Shown here in pieces: positions 1-9,290 of a stretch of DNA of 64,000 nucleotides. The stretch comes from Pseudomonas taiwanensis DSM 21245. GTDB taxonomy: Bacteria > Pseudomonadota > Gammaproteobacteria > Pseudomonadales > Pseudomonadaceae. The position numbers and the translations under genes were made by a program. The stretch is taken from the NCBI RefSeq assembly GCF_000425785.1, contig NZ_AUEC01000023.1, positions 57,293 through 121,292 of the forward strand, given 5' to 3'. The notes beneath the pieces are model-generated. The model saw only the letters and a list, made by a program, of their open reading frames with translations. It was not told the origin of the DNA and ran no database searches. Each line of letters opens with the position of its first letter. The stretch's first letter is position 1.

Positions 1-58
1 CGCGGTAGGCGGCCAGCATCAGCAGGGCCAGGGCGGCCAGTGCGATGAGCACGGTCAT
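1..58 (-). CDS. GntP-family permease, N-terminal fragment
   Basis: Only the first 19 codons are in the window; the gene runs off the left edge. The peptide is a hydrophobic N-terminal membrane segment ending in AAYR, which resembles the start of GntP-type gluconate/organic acid permeases. A good ribosome binding site (AGGAG) lies 9-13 bases before the ATG. It is preceded by a sigma-54 promoter and, further upstream, by a sigma-54-dependent regulator on the same strand, so it is probably that regulator's target. The family call rests on a short stretch and on context, so the substrate is unknown. Confidence 0.5.
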   Translation of the reverse strand, partial: MTVLIALAALALLMLAAYR

Positions 59-107
59 CGGGATGAATCTCCTGGGTGGGTCTTGTTGTTATCGGTTACC
101 AGGGGAT

Positions 108-123
108 AGCGGGAATCGTGCCA
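108..123 (-). promoter_or_regulatory. Sigma-54 (-24/-12) promoter
   Basis: On the minus strand the sequence reads TGGCACGATTCCCGCT. The invariant GG (-24) and GC (-12) have the canonical spacing, and the -24 element TGGCACG is perfect. The -12 element is CCGC rather than the usual TTGC. It lies about 50 bases upstream of the permease ATG and just downstream of an enhancer-binding-protein gene. Confidence 0.75.
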
Positions 124-174
124 ACTTATAAGTGATTGAATTACATAGATAAATTTGGTGGTTATAACGTATTT

Positions 175-190
175 GTCTCTGATTTGAGAC
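175..190. promoter_or_regulatory. Candidate enhancer (UAS) site 1
   Basis: Perfect inverted repeat GTCTC-N6-GAGAC, 52 bases upstream of the -24 element of the sigma-54 promoter. This is where an upstream activator site for the neighbouring enhancer-binding protein is expected. A second copy is found at 299-313. Confidence 0.5.
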
Positions 191-297
191 GGTTGGGCCC
201 GCTTTGCAGTCCCTCGCCGGCACGCCGGGTCCTAACACGTGTCGTGTAGGCGAAGGATTGCCGGCGGTTGGGGTGGTATCCCTATATAGAGACAAAA

Positions 298-313
298 ATC
301 TCAAAAATGAGAC
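298..313. promoter_or_regulatory. Candidate enhancer (UAS) site 2
   Basis: Near-perfect copy of the 175-190 palindrome (ATCTC-N6-GAGAC). It overlaps the stop codon of the regulator gene. An extra GAGAC half-site is present at 289-293. Two similar sites upstream of a sigma-54 promoter suit binding of a hexameric activator. Confidence 0.45.
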
Positions 314-1695
314 TAAAGCCCAAGCGCCACCATCTTCTTGTATAAGGTGGAGCGCCCCAGCCCCAACAACTTCGCGGCGTGCGGCACATTCCCCGAACAT
401 TCCAGCAAGGCATCGCCAATCAACTTGCGCTCGAACTGTTCACAGGCCTCTCGGTATGTTTGCCGCGTCACAGCCGCCGCCACCGGGCTCAATGGCCCCA
501 GCGCCGAGCGTACTTCCGCAGGCCCCAGCCGCGGCTGGTCGGCCAACAACGTGGCCCGCTCCAACACATTGCGCAACTCCCGGATATTTCCTGGCCACGC
601 GTGCCGGGCCAATAGCTGCAATGCCTCGGGCTCCAACTCGTACTGGCTGCCCAGCTCGGCCAGGATCGCTTCGCATAACGCTGGCAAGTCTTCCAGGCGC
701 TCACGCAATGGCGGCACGTCGATGGGCAGCACGTTCAACCGGTAATACAGGTCGGCGCGAAATGCTCCACGGTCCATGGCGGCCTGCAGGTCGATGGAGG
801 TGGCGGCGATAATCCGCACGTCGCTGCGCAGCATCTGGTTCGAACCCACAGGCTCGTATTCCTTTTCCTGCAGCACGCGCAGCAACTTGCTCTGCAGGGC
901 CAGCGGCATGTCACCGATCTCGTCCAGGAACAGCGTGCCGCCCTCGGCCAGTTGCAGCTTGCCGCTGCGGCCCTTTCGGTCGGCGCCGGTGAAGGCACCT
1001 GGGGCGGTGCCGAAGAATTCGGCCTCCAGCAAGGTCTCTGGAATGGCCGCGCTGTTGATGCTGACGAACGCCTTGTGCGCGCGCGCCGAGGCGGCATGAA
1101 TCGCATGGGCCAGCAACTCCTTGCCGGTGCCGGTCTCGCCCAGCAACAGCACGGGCGAATCGCTGCTCGCGCCACGCCGCGCCCGGCGCTTGGCCTCGAG
1201 GCTGGCCGCGCTGCTGCCGACGAACTGGGCGAAGCTGTACTTGGCCTGACGTGCCCTTAGCTGTGAGCGGGTGGACGCCAATTCCTGCTGCATGCTCGAG
1301 TAGCGTTTGAGGAGTGGCGACAGGCTGCGCAGTTCGTCAAACAAGGCAAAGCCGATGGCCCCGATCAGCGCGCCCTGGTCATCGTGGATGGGCAAGCGCA
1401 TGACCACCAAAGGGTCGTTGTGGGTGTCGAGCATGTCCAGCAGGATTGGCCGGCCATTGCTGACCACCTCCCGCATCAGGCTGCCAGGGATCACCGACTC
1501 ACACGGCTGGCCGATGGCGCTCGCGGCATCGGCCAGGCCAAAGCGCCGGGCATAGCGCTCGTTCATCCAGACGATGCGGGCCTGGCGGTCGACGATCACC
1601 GTGCCTTCGCTGGATTGCTCGATGATCTCGAACAGCGAGCGGATCGCCAGTTGCCTTACCTGGGGATAGTCCTTGAGGCTGTCGCTGTCGTGCAT
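313..1695 (-). CDS. Sigma-54-dependent Fis-family transcriptional activator with PAS domain
   Basis: Enhancer-binding protein of 460 aa. An N-terminal PAS sensor (about residues 20-120) is followed by an AAA+ domain with Walker A GETGTGKE (186-193), the sigma-54-contacting GAFTGA loop (233-238) and Walker B LFLDEIG (255-261), then a C-terminal Fis-type helix-turn-helix (about 415-455). The intact GAFTGA loop shows it can drive sigma-54 promoters. I chose the ATG at 1695 because the PAS homology begins soon after it. An upstream in-frame start at 1818 would overlap the permease gene, and no strong Shine-Dalgarno is seen for either. It sits directly upstream of the GntP-type permease on the same strand and probably activates it in response to a small ligand. 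Confidence 0.88.
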   Translation of the reverse strand: MHDSDSLKDYPQVRQLAIRSLFEIIEQSSEGTVIVDRQARIVWMNERYARRFGLADAASAIGQPCESVIPGSLMREVVSNGRPILLDMLDTHNDPLVVMRLPIHDDQGALIGAIGFALFDELRSLSPLLKRYSSMQQELASTRSQLRARQAKYSFAQFVGSSAASLEAKRRARRGASSDSPVLLLGETGTGKELLAHAIHAASARAHKAFVSINSAAIPETLLEAEFFGTAPGAFTGADRKGRSGKLQLAEGGTLFLDEIGDMPLALQSKLLRVLQEKEYEPVGSNQMLRSDVRIIAATSIDLQAAMDRGAFRADLYYRLNVLPIDVPPLRERLEDLPALCEAILAELGSQYELEPEALQLLARHAWPGNIRELRNVLERATLLADQPRLGPAEVRSALGPLSPVAAAVTRQTYREACEQFERKLIGDALLECSGNVPHAAKLLGLGRSTLYKKMVALGL

Positions 1696-1777
1696 GGAGG
1701 AGGCCTGTTGAGGGGGAGACGCATTATGCGGCGAGGTATGGCCTGGGTGAAGACTGTGCTGCCTTGTCCGCGCCACG

Positions 1778-2794
1778 CTAGCGGCGAGGATCGAAAGCTT
1801 CGCGCAGGGCATCACCAATGAACACCAGTAGCGACAGGATCACCGCGAGGGCGAAGAACGCGGTAAAGCCCAACCACGGTGCCTCTAGGTGTTGCTTGCC
1901 CTGGGTCACCAGTTCGCCCAGCGAAGCGCTCCCTGCCGGCATGCCGAAGCCAAGGAAGTCCAATGCGGTCAGGGTGGTGATGGCCCCGGTGAGCATGAAG
2001 GGGATGAAGGTCAGGGTGGCATTCATGGCGTTGGGCAGGATATGCCGCAGCATCACCTGGGTATCGGGCAACCCGAGGGCACGGGCGGCCTTGACGTACT
2101 CAAGGTTACGCCCACGAAGGAACTCGGCGCGCACCACATCGACCAGGCTAAGCCATGAGAACAGCGCCATGATCCCCAGCAGCCACCAGAAGTCAGGCTC
2201 GACGAAACCACTGAGGATGATCAGCAGGTACAGCACCGGCAACCCTGACCATACCTCCAGCAACCGTTGCCCGAGCAGGTCGACCCAGCCGCCGTGGTAG
2301 CCCTGCAGGGCGCCGGCCATTACCCCGATCAGCACACTGACGACGGTAAGGGCGAAGGCGAACAGCAGCGACACCCGCGTGCCATAAAGCACCCTGGCCA
2401 GTACATCGCGTCCCTGGTCGTCGGTGCCCAGCCAGTTGCTGGCACTGGGTGGGCTGGGTGTGGGCACCTGCAGGTCGTAGTTTGGCGTGTCGGCGCTGAA
2501 GGGAATTGGGGCGAACAGCATCCAGCCACCCTGGCTTTCGATCAGTTGGCGCACATAGGCACTGCGATAGTCAGGCTGAAACGGCAATTGGCCGCCGAAC
2601 TGCTGCTCGCTGTAGCGCTTGAACGCTGGAGCGTACAACTCGCCCTTGTAGCCCAGCAGCAAGGGTTTGTCATTGGCCACTAGCTCGGCGCCGAGGCTCA
2701 GCACAAGCAATCCGGCGAACAGCCACAAGGAAAGCCAGCCGCGGCGGTGGTTGCGAAAACGCTGCAGGCGGCGGCGGGAGACAGGCGAAAGCAT
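1778..2794 (-). CDS. yejE: Peptide ABC transporter permease, YejE/NppC-like
   Basis: Inner-membrane permease of 338 aa. An N-terminal membrane segment (about 18-38) is followed by a periplasmic stretch carrying the conserved LGTDDQGRDVLARVLYG signature, then five membrane helices with the EAA loop (VKAARALGLPDTQVMLRHILPN). It pairs with YejB to import oligopeptides; homologues take up microcin C in E. coli and peptidyl-nucleoside antibiotics in P. aeruginosa (NppC). It overlaps yejB by one base (TGATG), so the two are translationally coupled. The next gene downstream is a sigma-54 regulator, not the ATPase (YejF/NppD) normally found there. Confidence 0.9.
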   Translation of the reverse strand: MLSPVSRRRLQRFRNHRRGWLSLWLFAGLLVLSLGAELVANDKPLLLGYKGELYAPAFKRYSEQQFGGQLPFQPDYRSAYVRQLIESQGGWMLFAPIPFSADTPNYDLQVPTPSPPSASNWLGTDDQGRDVLARVLYGTRVSLLFAFALTVVSVLIGVMAGALQGYHGGWVDLLGQRLLEVWSGLPVLYLLIILSGFVEPDFWWLLGIMALFSWLSLVDVVRAEFLRGRNLEYVKAARALGLPDTQVMLRHILPNAMNATLTFIPFMLTGAITTLTALDFLGFGMPAGSASLGELVTQGKQHLEAPWLGFTAFFALAVILSLLVFIGDALREAFDPRR

Positions 2795-3852
2795 CAGCGT
2801 ACCCTCGCGTCGAAGTCGATGCGTGGGTCGAGCAGGGTGTAGGACAAGTCGCCGATCAAGCGAATCAGCAACCCCGCCAGGGTGAAGATGAACAGCGTGC
2901 CGAACACGATCGGGTAGTCCCTCGACACCGCGGCCTCATAGCTCAGGCGGCCCAGGCCATCGAGGGAGAAAATCACCTCGATCATCAGCGAACCGGCGAA
3001 GAACACTGTGATCAATGCCTGGGGCAGGCCGGCCAGGACCAGCAGCATGGCGTTGCGCAATACATGCCCGTACAGGACCCGGCGCTCACTGAGGCCTTTG
3101 GCCCGCGCCGTGACCACGTACTGGCGGGAAATCTCGTCGAGGAAAGCGTTCTTGGTCAGCAGCGTGAGCGTGGCGAAACCGCCGATCACCAGCGATCCGA
3201 CAGGCAGTATCAGGTGCCAGAAATAGTCGGCGACCTTGCCCAGTAGGCTGAGTTGGTCGAAATTCTCCGAGACCAGCCCACGCACCGGGAACCAGTTGAG
3301 CGAGGTGCCACCTGCGAAGAGTACGATCAGCAACAGGGCGAACAGGAACGAGGGCAGGGCATAGCCGACCACGATCAGCGCGCTGCTCCAGGCATCGAAG
3401 CGACTACCGTGGCGCACTGCCTTGCGGATCCCCAGCGGGATGGACACCAGATAAGTGATCAGGGTGGCCCAGAAACCCAGGGACAGGGTCACCGGCAGTT
3501 TCTCCAGAATCAGGTCGGTCACCTTGGCGCCGCGGAAGAAACTCTGGCCGAAATCCAGCCGGGCATACTGTTCGAGCATCAACCAGAGGCGCTCGGGGGC
3601 GGACTTGTCGAAGCCGTATTGATGCTTGATCTCTTCGAGCAGCTTGGGGTCCAGGCCACGGCCAGCGCGAGACTCGCCATGCACGGCCTCGGCCCGTGCC
3701 CCGGGCGCACCGCCACCCAGCCCCTGCAGCCTGGCCACCGCCTGTTCGACCGGACCGCCCGGCGCAGCCTGGACGATGACGAAGTTGACCAGCAGGATGG
3801 CCAGCAGGGTAGGCACGATCAACAACAGGCGACGCAGGATATAGGCAGTCAT
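2794..3852 (-). CDS. yejB: Peptide ABC transporter permease, YejB/NppB-like
   Basis: Permease of 352 aa starting [11 protein letters not shown], with an N-terminal membrane helix, a periplasmic insert of about 90 residues rich in Gly/Ala, and a C-terminal core with the EAA motif ([21 protein letters not shown]). Length and layout match YejB. The ATG at 3852 overlaps the TGA of the upstream binding-protein gene (ATGA), which fixes the start and shows coupling. With YejE it forms the membrane channel of an oligopeptide importer. Confidence 0.9.
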   Translation of the reverse strand: MTAYILRRLLLIVPTLLAILLVNFVIVQAAPGGPVEQAVARLQGLGGGAPGARAEAVHGESRAGRGLDPKLLEEIKHQYGFDKSAPERLWLMLEQYARLDFGQSFFRGAKVTDLILEKLPVTLSLGFWATLITYLVSIPLGIRKAVRHGSRFDAWSSALIVVGYALPSFLFALLLIVLFAGGTSLNWFPVRGLVSENFDQLSLLGKVADYFWHLILPVGSLVIGGFATLTLLTKNAFLDEISRQYVVTARAKGLSERRVLYGHVLRNAMLLVLAGLPQALITVFFAGSLMIEVIFSLDGLGRLSYEAAVSRDYPIVFGTLFIFTLAGLLIRLIGDLSYTLLDPRIDFDARVR

Positions 3853-5693
3853 GGCGACATCTTCCGGCGCTCGGCCATCTGCGCATTGGTCAGTGCGGTC
3901 GGGCTGATTTCCCACCAGGTGTCCAGGCCTTCATCATAGGCAGCCTGGACCTTGGGCAGGCCAAAACGGTTCCACCAGACGGTGGAGCTGCCGGGTGGAT
4001 AGTAGTTGGGGATCCAGTAGTAGTTCCATTGCAGCACCCGGTCCAGGGCATGGGCGTGGCGCAGCATGTCGGCCTGGGTGCTGGCGCGGACCAGGCCATC
4101 GATCAAGGTGTCCACCGCCGGGTCCTTGAGCACCATCAGGTTGTTCGACCCCGGGTCGTTGGCCGCTGCCGAGCCGAAGTAATTGTACAGTTCGGCACCG
4201 GGCGACAAGGTGACAGGGTAGCCGGTGACGATCATGTCGTAGTCTCGGGCCATCAGACGGTTGATGTACTGAGCCGAGTCGACGTTGCGGATATTCAGCG
4301 TGATGCCGATCTGCGCCAGGTTGCGCTTCCACGGCAGTAGCAGCCGCTCCATCCCGGACTGGCCGTTCAAGAAGGTGAACGCCAGCGGTTCGCCCTGCGC
4401 ATTCACTAGCTGGTCACCCTGGGGGTGCCAGCCGGCCTGCTGCAACAAGGCCAGTGCCTGCAGCTGCTGAGTTCGGATGATGCCAGAGCCGTCGGTCACC
4501 GGTGCCGTATACACCTGGCTGAATACTTCATCGGGGACCTTGCCCCGTAGCGGTTCGAGCACCTGCAGTTCGCTGGCGTCGGGCAGCGCACGGGCAGCAA
4601 GGGGGGTGTTGGAGAACATGCTCTGCTGGCGGATGTACAGGCGGCGCATCATCTGCCGGTTGCTCCATTCGAAATCCCAGAGCATCGCCAGCGCCTGGCG
4701 TACACGGCGGTCGTTGAATTGCGGGCGGTCCAGGTTGAATACGAAGCCCTGGGCCGTTTGCGGCTTGGCAGGGCCTAGATGGGCCCGTTGCAAGCGACCA
4801 TCGTCCAGCTGCGCGCCATTGTAGCCTAGCGTGTAGGCCGTTGCGGAGAACTCGCGGTTGTAGTCGTAGCCGCCGCCCTTGAGCACCTGGCGGGCCACTT
4901 CGGTGTCGCCAAAGTACTCGATGCGGATCTGGTCGAAATTGTAGCGGCCACGGCTGGCCGGCAAATCTTTGGCCCACCAGCCGGGGTTGCGTTCGAAGGT
5001 GATGCTGCGGCCGTTGTCGATCCGACCGATTCGGTAAGGGCCGCTACCGACGGGCTTTTCAAAGCCTGCGCCATTGGCAAAGTCACGGTTCTGCCAGTCG
5101 TGCTCAGGCAGTACCGGAAGGCTGGCCACGTCCAAGGCCAGGGTACGGCCATGGGGTTGCTTGAAATCGAAGCGTACCCGATGCGGGCTTTCCACCGTCA
5201 CGCTGGTAACTTCCGCGAACTGGGTGCGGAACTTGAGGCTGCCCTTGCTCATCAGCAACTGGTAGGTAAACCGTACGTCTTCGGCGCGCACCGGCTTGCC
5301 ATCGGCGAAGGTGGCGCGCGGGTCGATCTCCAAACGCAGCCAGGCATCGTCTGGCCCACGTTCCATGCGCCGGGCGATCAGCCCGTAGACGGTGTAGGGT
5401 TCGTCGAACGAGCGCACTGCCAGGGGCGCATACAGCCAGCCGTCGACCTCGGAAACACCGATGCCTTTGTCGATGTAGGGCAGGATGTGGTCGAACTGGC
5501 CGATTTCGATGGCCGAACGGCGAATGCTACCGCCTTTGGGTGCATCGGGGTTGACGTAGTCGAAATGGCGGAAGGCCTGGCCATAACGGGGGGCTTCACC
5601 ATAGACGGTGAGGGCGTGGGTGGGGGCTGCCTTGGCTGTGAGGGACAGGCACAACAGTGCGAGCCCCCACACGCTTGCTCCCCTGGGGAACAT
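3849..5693 (-). CDS. yejA: Extracellular peptide-binding protein, YejA/NppA-like
   Basis: Periplasmic family 5 solute-binding protein of 614 aa. An N-terminal signal peptide ([14 protein letters not shown]) is followed by [25 protein letters not shown], written here in two parts as the YGEAP and [10 protein letters not shown] signatures typical of YejA-type proteins. It delivers peptides to YejB/YejE. A TTG codon three codons upstream is possible, but ATG at 5693 is preferred; the ribosome site is weak. It starts 16 bases after ppiC, so it may be co-transcribed with it. P. aeruginosa has two binding-protein genes here; only one is present. Confidence 0.88.
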   Translation of the reverse strand: MFPRGASVWGLALLCLSLTAKAAPTHALTVYGEAPRYGQAFRHFDYVNPDAPKGGSIRRSAIEIGQFDHILPYIDKGIGVSEVDGWLYAPLAVRSFDEPYTVYGLIARRMERGPDDAWLRLEIDPRATFADGKPVRAEDVRFTYQLLMSKGSLKFRTQFAEVTSVTVESPHRVRFDFKQPHGRTLALDVASLPVLPEHDWQNRDFANGAGFEKPVGSGPYRIGRIDNGRSITFERNPGWWAKDLPASRGRYNFDQIRIEYFGDTEVARQVLKGGGYDYNREFSATAYTLGYNGAQLDDGRLQRAHLGPAKPQTAQGFVFNLDRPQFNDRRVRQALAMLWDFEWSNRQMMRRLYIRQQSMFSNTPLAARALPDASELQVLEPLRGKVPDEVFSQVYTAPVTDGSGIIRTQQLQALALLQQAGWHPQGDQLVNAQGEPLAFTFLNGQSGMERLLLPWKRNLAQIGITLNIRNVDSAQYINRLMARDYDMIVTGYPVTLSPGAELYNYFGSAAANDPGSNNLMVLKDPAVDTLIDGLVRASTQADMLRHAHALDRVLQWNYYWIPNYYPPGSSTVWWNRFGLPKVQAAYDEGLDTWWEISPTALTNAQMAERRKMSP

Positions 5694-5709
5694 CACCGGC
5701 AACGGTGAC

Positions 5710-5991
5710 TTAGTCCTGGCGGCTGGTCACTTCCAGCAGGTGGTAACCGAATTGGGTCTTCACCGGGCCTTGGACAACATTCAGCGGGGCGCTGAACACC
5801 ACGGTATCGAATTCGCGAACCATCTGGCCTGGACCGAACGAGCCCAGGTCACCGCCTTGACGGCTGGACGGACAGGTAGAATTGGCCTTGGCGACTTCAG
5901 CGAAGTCGGCACCGGCTTCGATCTGGGCTTTGAGCTCGTTGCATTTCTCTTCCGAGCTGACCAGGATGTGGCGGGCAGTGGCACGTGCCAT
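5710..5991 (-). CDS. ppiC: Parvulin-type peptidyl-prolyl cis-trans isomerase C
   Basis: A 93-aa single-domain parvulin without signal peptide, so cytoplasmic. It catalyses cis-trans isomerisation of X-Pro bonds. The family motifs are present: ARHILV near the N-terminus, the GGDLG segment (46-50), GQMVREFD (55-62) and the C-terminal TQFGYHLLEV. Length equals E. coli PpiC. It is the first gene of a minus-strand group continuing into yejA. Confidence 0.93.
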   Translation of the reverse strand: MARATARHILVSSEEKCNELKAQIEAGADFAEVAKANSTCPSSRQGGDLGSFGPGQMVREFDTVVFSAPLNVVQGPVKTQFGYHLLEVTSRQD

Positions 5992-6069
5992 GGGAACTAC
6001 TCCTTGGGTAAAAAAGCAAGCCTAACGCACTTGTCTGGGATATGTCTCGCAAGGCTTGCTGTACGTTTC

Positions 6070-7131
6070 CTACAAGCGCGCTGCCGCGTCACGCAACAGC
6101 GTTTCGGTCGACGCCCAACCCAGGCAACCATCGGTAATCGACACGCCGTACTTCAACGTGCCCTTGTCCAGTGCCTGGCAACCGTCGAACAGATGCCCTT
6201 CGAGCATCACGCCGACGATCGAGCGATCACCGGCCAGGCGTTGGCTCAGCACCTGCTCGAACACGGCCGGTTGGCGAGCCGGGTCTTTGCCGCTGTTGGC
6301 ATGACTGCAATCGACCATGATCCGTGCTGCCAGCCCTGCTTTGGCCAGGCCCTGGCGGGCTTGGGCGATGCTCTGTGCGTCGTAGTTGGGGCCTTTGTGG
6401 CCACCGCGCAGTACCAGGTGGGTATCCGGATTGCCCAGGGTTTCGATGATCGCCGGGTAGCCCTGCGCATCCATGCCGAAGTGGCGATGGGGATGGGCGG
6501 CGCTACGCATGGCGTCGCAGGCGATTCCGACACCGCCATCGGTGCCATTCTTGAAGCCCACTGGCAGTTCGAGCCCGCTGACCATCTCGCGGTGAATCTG
6601 CGACTCGGTGGTGCGTGCGCCAATGGCGGCCCAGCCCAGCAGGTCGTCGAAGTAGCTGGCGGCCATCGGTTGCAGCAGTTCGGTGGCAATCGGCAGGCCG
6701 CGCTCGATCATGTTGAGCATCAGGCCACGGGACAAGGCGATACCCGAGTGCATGTCATCGCTGCCATCGAGGTGCGGGTCGTAGGCCAGGCCTTTCCAGC
6801 CGACGGTGGTGCGTGGCTTTTCGACGTAGGCACGCATCACCAGCAACAGCTGGTCGTTCACTTCGCGGCTGAGGGCTGCGAGGCGGTCGGCGTATTCCAG
6901 GGCCGAGCGCGGGTCGTGGATCGAGCACGGGCCGACGACTACCAAAAGACGTTCGTCGCGGCCTTCGAGAATGGCGCGGATCGCTTGGCGGTGGGCCTGG
7001 ACTTGTTGGGCGAGCTCGAGGGACAGCGGCATCTGCTGCTTGAGCAAGTGCGGGCTGGGCAGGCGCTTGCTGACGGTGGTGTTGGCAGCTTGAGGCTGGG
7101 AAAGGGGCAGGGCGAGGTTGGAAGCTTGCAT
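6070..7131 (-). CDS. 3-deoxy-7-phosphoheptulonate synthase (class I DAHP synthase)
   Basis: 353 aa, class I AroF/G/H type. It condenses phosphoenolpyruvate and erythrose 4-phosphate in the first step of the shikimate pathway. Visible motifs: GPCSIHD, EKPRTTVGWKG (phosphoenolpyruvate site), LRGG..KGPNY and the metal-site CSHANSGKD. Its length is that of feedback-regulated E. coli enzymes; I cannot say which amino acid inhibits it. The 450-base leader upstream carries two aromatic-rich mini-ORFs and a strong terminator, so expression is probably controlled by attenuation. Confidence 0.93.
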   Translation of the reverse strand: MQASNLALPLSQPQAANTTVSKRLPSPHLLKQQMPLSLELAQQVQAHRQAIRAILEGRDERLLVVVGPCSIHDPRSALEYADRLAALSREVNDQLLLVMRAYVEKPRTTVGWKGLAYDPHLDGSDDMHSGIALSRGLMLNMIERGLPIATELLQPMAASYFDDLLGWAAIGARTTESQIHREMVSGLELPVGFKNGTDGGVGIACDAMRSAAHPHRHFGMDAQGYPAIIETLGNPDTHLVLRGGHKGPNYDAQSIAQARQGLAKAGLAARIMVDCSHANSGKDPARQPAVFEQVLSQRLAGDRSIVGVMLEGHLFDGCQALDKGTLKYGVSITDGCLGWASTETLLRDAAARL

Positions 7132-7180
7132 GGCGTGGTATCCCTGGGCGGACGGCGGGTGCTGGCCCGCTCGATCGGCC

Positions 7181-7330
7181 CTATCGAGGTGTTCGACAGA
7201 TCGTCAAATTCGGTTCTTGTGCGGCAGTGCCACCGGAGATCGACCGTACGGAGGCGGCAGGCTGGCCCGAACGGGATTGGCTAAATCGCCAGGCATAGGT
7301 ATTTGCGTAGCAGTAAGTGGCGTAGTTCAT
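7181..7330 (-). CDS. Possible second leader ORF, Tyr-rich N-terminus
   Basis: A 49-codon ORF between the leader terminator and the DAHP synthase. It begins MNYATYCYANTYAWRF, with four Tyr, one Trp and one Phe in the first 16 residues, and has a good ribosome site (GAGGACAG) before its ATG. It ends 49 bases before the DAHP synthase start. The aromatic cluster suggests a regulatory peptide sensing charged aromatic tRNAs, but the rest of the peptide looks unconstrained. Confidence 0.45.
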   Translation of the reverse strand: MNYATYCYANTYAWRFSQSRSGQPAASVRSISGGTAAQEPNLTICRTPR

Positions 7331-7370
7331 GAATCTGTCCTCAGTGTGAATCGGTGTTGTCGATGGCCTG

Positions 7371-7406
7371 AAAAGCAAAACCCCCGGTCGGGGAGCCGAC
7401 CGGGGG
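7371..7406 (-). terminator. Rho-independent terminator in the DAHP synthase leader (attenuator)
   Basis: Perfect 11-bp stem (CCCCCGGTCGG with CCGACCGGGGG) around a 4-base loop, followed on the minus strand by TTTTGCTTTT. It lies 62 bases after the stop of an aromatic-rich leader peptide and 240 bases before the DAHP synthase, so it is placed to stop transcription before the gene. A weaker upstream hairpin, GGCGCCG (7444-7450) with CGGCGCC (7463-7469), overlaps the leader stop codon and could be the pausing structure. Confidence 0.8.
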
Positions 7407-7468
7407 TTTGAGTATTCTCGTATTCGGCGGCCCCTCGAAAGTGGGCGCCGTGTGGGTATCAGCGGCGC

Positions 7469-7588
7469 CTAGTGGCTAAACCAATACCCAAAATAAAAGC
7501 TGGCGACAGCCTCGCAGCCAGCAACGGCCAGCACAGGACGCGCGGTGCGACCGGTGTGTTTGGCGGGGTTGCAGGTGTGTTTCGGCAT
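7469..7588 (-). CDS. Aromatic leader peptide of the DAHP synthase gene
   Basis: A 39-codon ORF, too short for normal gene calling, with a clear ribosome site (GGAGAG) before its ATG. The last nine residues are FYFGYWFSH: three Phe, two Tyr and one Trp just before the stop. This is the layout of attenuation leader peptides, where scarcity of charged aromatic tRNAs stalls the ribosome and changes RNA folding. A strong terminator follows at 7371-7406. I infer control by Phe/Tyr/Trp supply. Confidence 0.7.
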   Translation of the reverse strand: MPKHTCNPAKHTGRTARPVLAVAGCEAVASFYFGYWFSH

Positions 7589-7612
7589 GTTGCTCTCCAA
7601 TGAATGAGCCCG

Positions 7613-7642
7613 AGCATACTTCAGGTGCCGCGCGGTATTCAA
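7613..7642 (-). promoter_or_regulatory. Sigma-70-type promoter for the DAHP synthase leader
   Basis: On the minus strand TTGAAT, 18 bases, TATGCT. Transcription would start near 7606, giving a short untranslated leader before the aromatic leader-peptide ATG at 7588, as in classical attenuators. Confidence 0.5.
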
Positions 7643-7664
7643 TGGATAAATACTATTGAGCCGA

Positions 7665-9290
7665 TCACACCTTGAACTGCGCCACCATGCCGTTCAGGTC
7701 AACCGCCAGGCGCGAGAGGTCCTGGGCTGCCGCGCTGGTCTGGTTGGCCCCCGCTGAGGTCTGCATCGCCAGATCACGGATGTTCACCAGGTTGCGATCC
7801 ACTTCGCGTGCCACCTGCGCCTGCTGCTCGGACGCGCTGGCGATCACCAGGTTGCGCTGGTTGATCGAGGCGATTGCCTCGGCGATCACTTCCAGCGCCT
7901 GACCTGCTGATTGCGCCACCTCCAGGGTGCCGTTGGCCCGGCCTTGGCTGCTGTGCATGGCGGACACCGCCCGTTCGGTACCAGACTGAATACCGACGAT
8001 CATCTGCTCGATCTCGGCGGTGGACTGCTGGGTACGGTGGGCGAGGGCGCGGACTTCGTCAGCCACTACGGCGAAACCTCGGCCCGCTTCACCGGCGCGT
8101 GCGGCCTCGATGGCGGCATTGAGGGCCAGCAGGTTGGTCTGACCGGCGATGGCACCGATCACGTCGAGCACGCGGCTGATTTCGTTGGCGTTGCTGGCCA
8201 GCTGTTCGATCTCCTGTGAGGTGCCGGAGACGTCCTGGACCAGATGCTGGATCGACTCCAGGGCCTGGTTGACCCGGTCACGGCCGTCGCGAGTGGTGCG
8301 GTCGGCGCCCTTGGAGGCATCGGCGGTGCTCACCGCATTGTTGGCCACTTCTTCCACCGCGGCGGTCATCTGGTTGACCGCAGTGGCGGCCTGGTCGATT
8401 TCCGCACTCTGCTGGTGCAGGCCGCGACTGGTGTCTTCGGTGACGGTGTGCAGCTCTTCGGATGCCGACGCCAGCTGGTCGGAAGACGCGGCGATCTTGC
8501 GAATGGTGTCGCGCAGGCTCTCCTGCATGCGGCTCAGTGCGCCCAGCAGCAGGGCGGGCTCATCGCGGCCGCTCACCTTGATCGGCTGGGTCAGGTCACC
8601 GGTAGCGACGCGCTCGGCCACGCTCACGGCTTCGCCCAGTGGCACGACGATGCTGCGCGTGAGCAGGGTGGCGATGGCGGCAAGGGCGAGCATGATGACC
8701 ACCAGCGAAACAGTGATGGCCAGGAAGGCTTCGTCCGCCATGTCGCTGCTCCGTTGCGAAGCGTCTTCGGCGCCTTTGCCGTTGTAGGCGATGAGGGCGC
8801 TCATGGCCTTCATCATGCTATCGGCGTGCTGGGTCAGCGGGCCGCTGATACGCTGCTTGGCTTGAGCGATACGGCCGGCGGCGAGGTCTTCGATCACCAG
8901 GGCCTGGCCCTCGTAGTACTGCTGGTGAGCCGTGGTGAATGCAGCGAACAGGGCGCGGTCGTCGGCGTCGATGATGGTTGTCTCATAGTCCTTGAGGCCG
9001 CTTTGCAACTGCTCGTTGATGCCTTTGAGCTGCTCGATGTTGCGGGCGCGTTCGCTGTCGTTATCGTCCAGTGCGGCGCGCAGGGTGATGGCACGGGCTC
9101 GACCGAGATTGCTGCTGATCTCGCTCAATGCGACCACCGAAGGCATCCACGTCATGCGGATCTCATCCGTGGCCTTGTCCATTTGCCGGGTTTCGAATAG
9201 CGCGATCAGGCCCATGGCCAGGACCAGGATGCCCAACAAGGCGAACACGCTGGCAGCGCGAATGCCGATCTTCATATTCCTTAGCTGCAT
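7665..9290 (-). CDS. Methyl-accepting chemotaxis protein (4HB type)
   Basis: A 541-aa chemoreceptor. First membrane helix about 12-30, periplasmic four-helix-bundle ligand domain about 31-185, second helix about 188-210, HAMP linker to about 265, then the cytoplasmic signalling hairpin with the conserved [20 protein letters not shown] tip. A good ribosome site (AAGGAG) precedes the ATG. It feeds CheA/CheW to bias flagellar rotation. The ligand cannot be read from sequence; Pseudomonas 4HB receptors include sensors of aromatic acids and of organic acids. Confidence 0.92.
   Translation of the reverse strand: MQLRNMKIGIRAASVFALLGILVLAMGLIALFETRQMDKATDEIRMTWMPSVVALSEISSNLGRARAITLRAALDDNDSERARNIEQLKGINEQLQSGLKDYETTIIDADDRALFAAFTTAHQQYYEGQALVIEDLAAGRIAQAKQRISGPLTQHADSMMKAMSALIAYNGKGAEDASQRSSDMADEAFLAITVSLVVIMLALAAIATLLTRSIVVPLGEAVSVAERVATGDLTQPIKVSGRDEPALLLGALSRMQESLRDTIRKIAASSDQLASASEELHTVTEDTSRGLHQQSAEIDQAATAVNQMTAAVEEVANNAVSTADASKGADRTTRDGRDRVNQALESIQHLVQDVSGTSQEIEQLASNANEISRVLDVIGAIAGQTNLLALNAAIEAARAGEAGRGFAVVADEVRALAHRTQQSTAEIEQMIVGIQSGTERAVSAMHSSQGRANGTLEVAQSAGQALEVIAEAIASINQRNLVIASASEQQAQVAREVDRNLVNIRDLAMQTSAGANQTSAAAQDLSRLAVDLNGMVAQFKV

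Noticed and set aside
204..812. 202-codon plus-strand frame over the sigma-54 regulator end
   Set aside because: Antisense to the AAA+ and Fis-type domains; starts inside the enhancer region.
5608..7284. 558-codon plus-strand open frame opposite ppiC and DAHP synthase
   Set aside because: It is antisense to two clearly conserved genes; its composition (His, Gln, Gly, Val rich) is that of a GC-rich shadow frame.
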